Of a DNA stretch of 7,318 nucleotides, positions 6,936 through 7,318 are shown piece after piece. The stretch is from a bacterium (lineage in GTDB: Bacteria; Desulfobacterota; Binatia; UBA12015): positions 1-7,318 of the forward strand of contig JAGWVP010000152.1 in the NCBI GenBank assembly GCA_018970825.1, given 5' to 3'. The first letter of the stretch is position 1; the number at the start of each line of letters is the position of its first letter. The notes under the pieces were generated by a model. That model was not told the DNA's origin, made no database searches, and saw nothing but the letters and a program-made list of their open reading frames with translations. A program made the position numbers and the translations under genes.

Positions 6936-6976
6936 GGGTACCCGCGACCTCGTACCGGGAACGGACCGACCGGTAC
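6936..6976. repeat. Cluster of GTAC-centred palindromic elements (candidate operator)
   Basis: GGGTACCC (6936-6943) is a perfect 8-bp palindrome. Next to it GTACCGG (6952-6958) and CCGGTAC (6970-6976) form a perfect 7-bp inverted repeat with an 11-base spacer. The three GTAC cores are centred 14 and 21 bases apart. The array begins two bases after the TTGACC box, which would place it over the -10 and start region of a plus-strand promoter, a classical repressor position. No known regulator motif is recognised. Confidence 0.35.
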
Positions 6977-7030
6977 AGACCCGACCGCGTCCGCCGTGAG
7001 GGTGGCCGCCGAGGGTCGCCCGCCCGACCC

Positions 7031-7036
7031 GAGGAG
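7031..7036 (+). promoter_or_regulatory. Ribosome binding site of the lipoprotein gene
   Basis: GAGGAG lies seven bases before the TTG at 7044, ideal spacing. It is the strongest Shine-Dalgarno in the window and decides in favour of a TTG start; no ATG or GTG lies nearby in this frame before the signal peptide. Confidence 0.7.
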
Positions 7037-7043
7037 ACTTCCC

Positions 7044-7318
7044 TTGTTCCCATCGCGCAGCACCACCACAAACCTGCTGTCTCTCCTTCTGCTCGCGGCC
7101 TGTGGCGACTCGTCGCCCTCCCTTCCGCAGGGCTCGCCGGCACGCTTCACCGTGAACCCGGGCGTCCAGCTGGTCACCGTGACCGGGGCCGAGCCGAAGC
7201 AGCCCCTCACCCTGGTCGACGGGAGCGGTCGGCGGCGGATCACGGTGGTCGCCGACACGCTCGGGCAGGCCGTCTTCGCCTACCTTCCCGCGGAGCACGC
7301 GGTCGTCGACCCGTCCGA
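7044..7318 (+). CDS. Predicted lipoprotein, 3' truncated by the window end
   Basis: The frame opens with TTG at 7044 and stays open for 91 codons to the window end. The product starts with a lipoprotein signal peptide: polar/basic MFPSRSTTTN, a hydrophobic LLSLLLLAA, and the lipobox Leu-Ala-Ala-Cys with Cys20 as the lipidation site, followed by GDSS. Asp is at +3, not +2, so outer membrane sorting is the default expectation. After a short linker come alternating polar/hydrophobic segments (ARFTVNPGVQLVTVTGAEP, then LTLVDGSG, RRITVVADTLGQAVFAYLP) that look like an immunoglobulin-like beta domain. From memory, similar N-terminal modules occur in CocE/NonD-type (X-Pro dipeptidyl-peptidase-like) secreted hydrolases, but the catalytic part would be beyond the window, so this is only a suggestion. 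The gene is divergent from the membrane protein gene. That it is real is well supported; its function is not. Confidence 0.75.
   Translation, partial: MFPSRSTTTNLLSLLLLAACGDSSPSLPQGSPARFTVNPGVQLVTVTGAEPKQPLTLVDGSGRRRITVVADTLGQAVFAYLPAEHAVVDPS

Larger units (their letters stand above)
6820..7043. promoter_or_regulatory. Divergent intergenic region between membrane protein and lipoprotein genes
   Basis: These 224 bases separate two divergently read genes and should hold both promoters. On the plus strand TTGACC (6929-6934) is a good -35 box, but the bases 17-18 further on (GTACCG/TACCGG at 6952-6958) are a poor -10. No convincing sigma-70 promoter is seen on the minus strand. Two GC-rich hairpins occur: GCACC-GCG-GGTGC (6862-6874) and GGCCCC-CC-GGGGCC (6884-6897). 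Both lie in the probable leader of the membrane protein transcript, without T-tracts. No small gene is evident. Confidence 0.5.

Noticed and set aside
6820..7143. N-terminal extension of the membrane protein (108 codons upstream of 6819)
   Set aside because: No ribosome binding site, low-complexity composition unlike the rest of the protein, and overlap with the divergent lipoprotein signal peptide; the ATG at 6819 has GAGGA at good spacing.
5696..7258. A 520-codon minus-strand open frame overlapping the membrane protein gene
   Set aside because: It is in another frame from the protein with well-formed membrane spans, is Arg/Pro/Gly/Asp-rich, and overlaps the start of the lipoprotein gene.

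Overview
The window is GC-rich throughout, with strongly G/C-biased third codon positions. It encodes an outer-membrane TolC-type channel, a Tat-exported protein, a periplasmic c-type cytochrome and a lipoprotein, so the source is a Gram-negative bacterium. The cytochrome protein combines a YVTN propeller, a di-heme peroxidase-like region and an Asp-rich 'DRDxDGxLD' calcium-type motif. From family knowledge this combination is common in Myxococcota and related former Deltaproteobacteria, so that lineage is my best guess; no marker gene in the window settles it.

Layout. (1) Bases 1-1508, plus strand: the 3' part of a TolC-family efflux channel whose start lies before the window. (2) A convergent junction of 54 bases with a weak hairpin. 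(3) Minus strand, 2504-1563: a Tat-signal protein with a C39-like papain-fold domain, apparently read from a leaderless promoter. (4) Minus strand, 5727-2605: a large exported protein made of a seven-repeat YVTN propeller, two CxxCH cytochrome c modules, an Asp-rich loop and a C-terminal beta-rich tail. (5) Minus strand, 6819-5746: a polytopic membrane protein of unrecognised family, 18 bases upstream of the propeller-cytochrome gene and probably its operon partner. (6) A 224-base divergent intergenic region with three GTAC-centred palindromic elements and a TTGACC box. (7) Plus strand, 7044 to the window end: the 5' part of a lipoprotein gene that begins with TTG and has a strong ribosome binding site.

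Working together. The membrane protein and the di-heme propeller protein look like a two-gene transcription unit at the cell envelope. The C39-like protein follows in the same orientation but seems to have its own promoter. All five products are predicted to act in the inner membrane, periplasm or outer membrane, so this is an envelope-focused neighbourhood. I see no mobile elements, RNA genes, CRISPR arrays or phage genes. No defence or biosynthetic system is evident. The most novel items are the membrane protein/di-heme propeller pair and the C39-like protein with an enlarged region before its cysteine.
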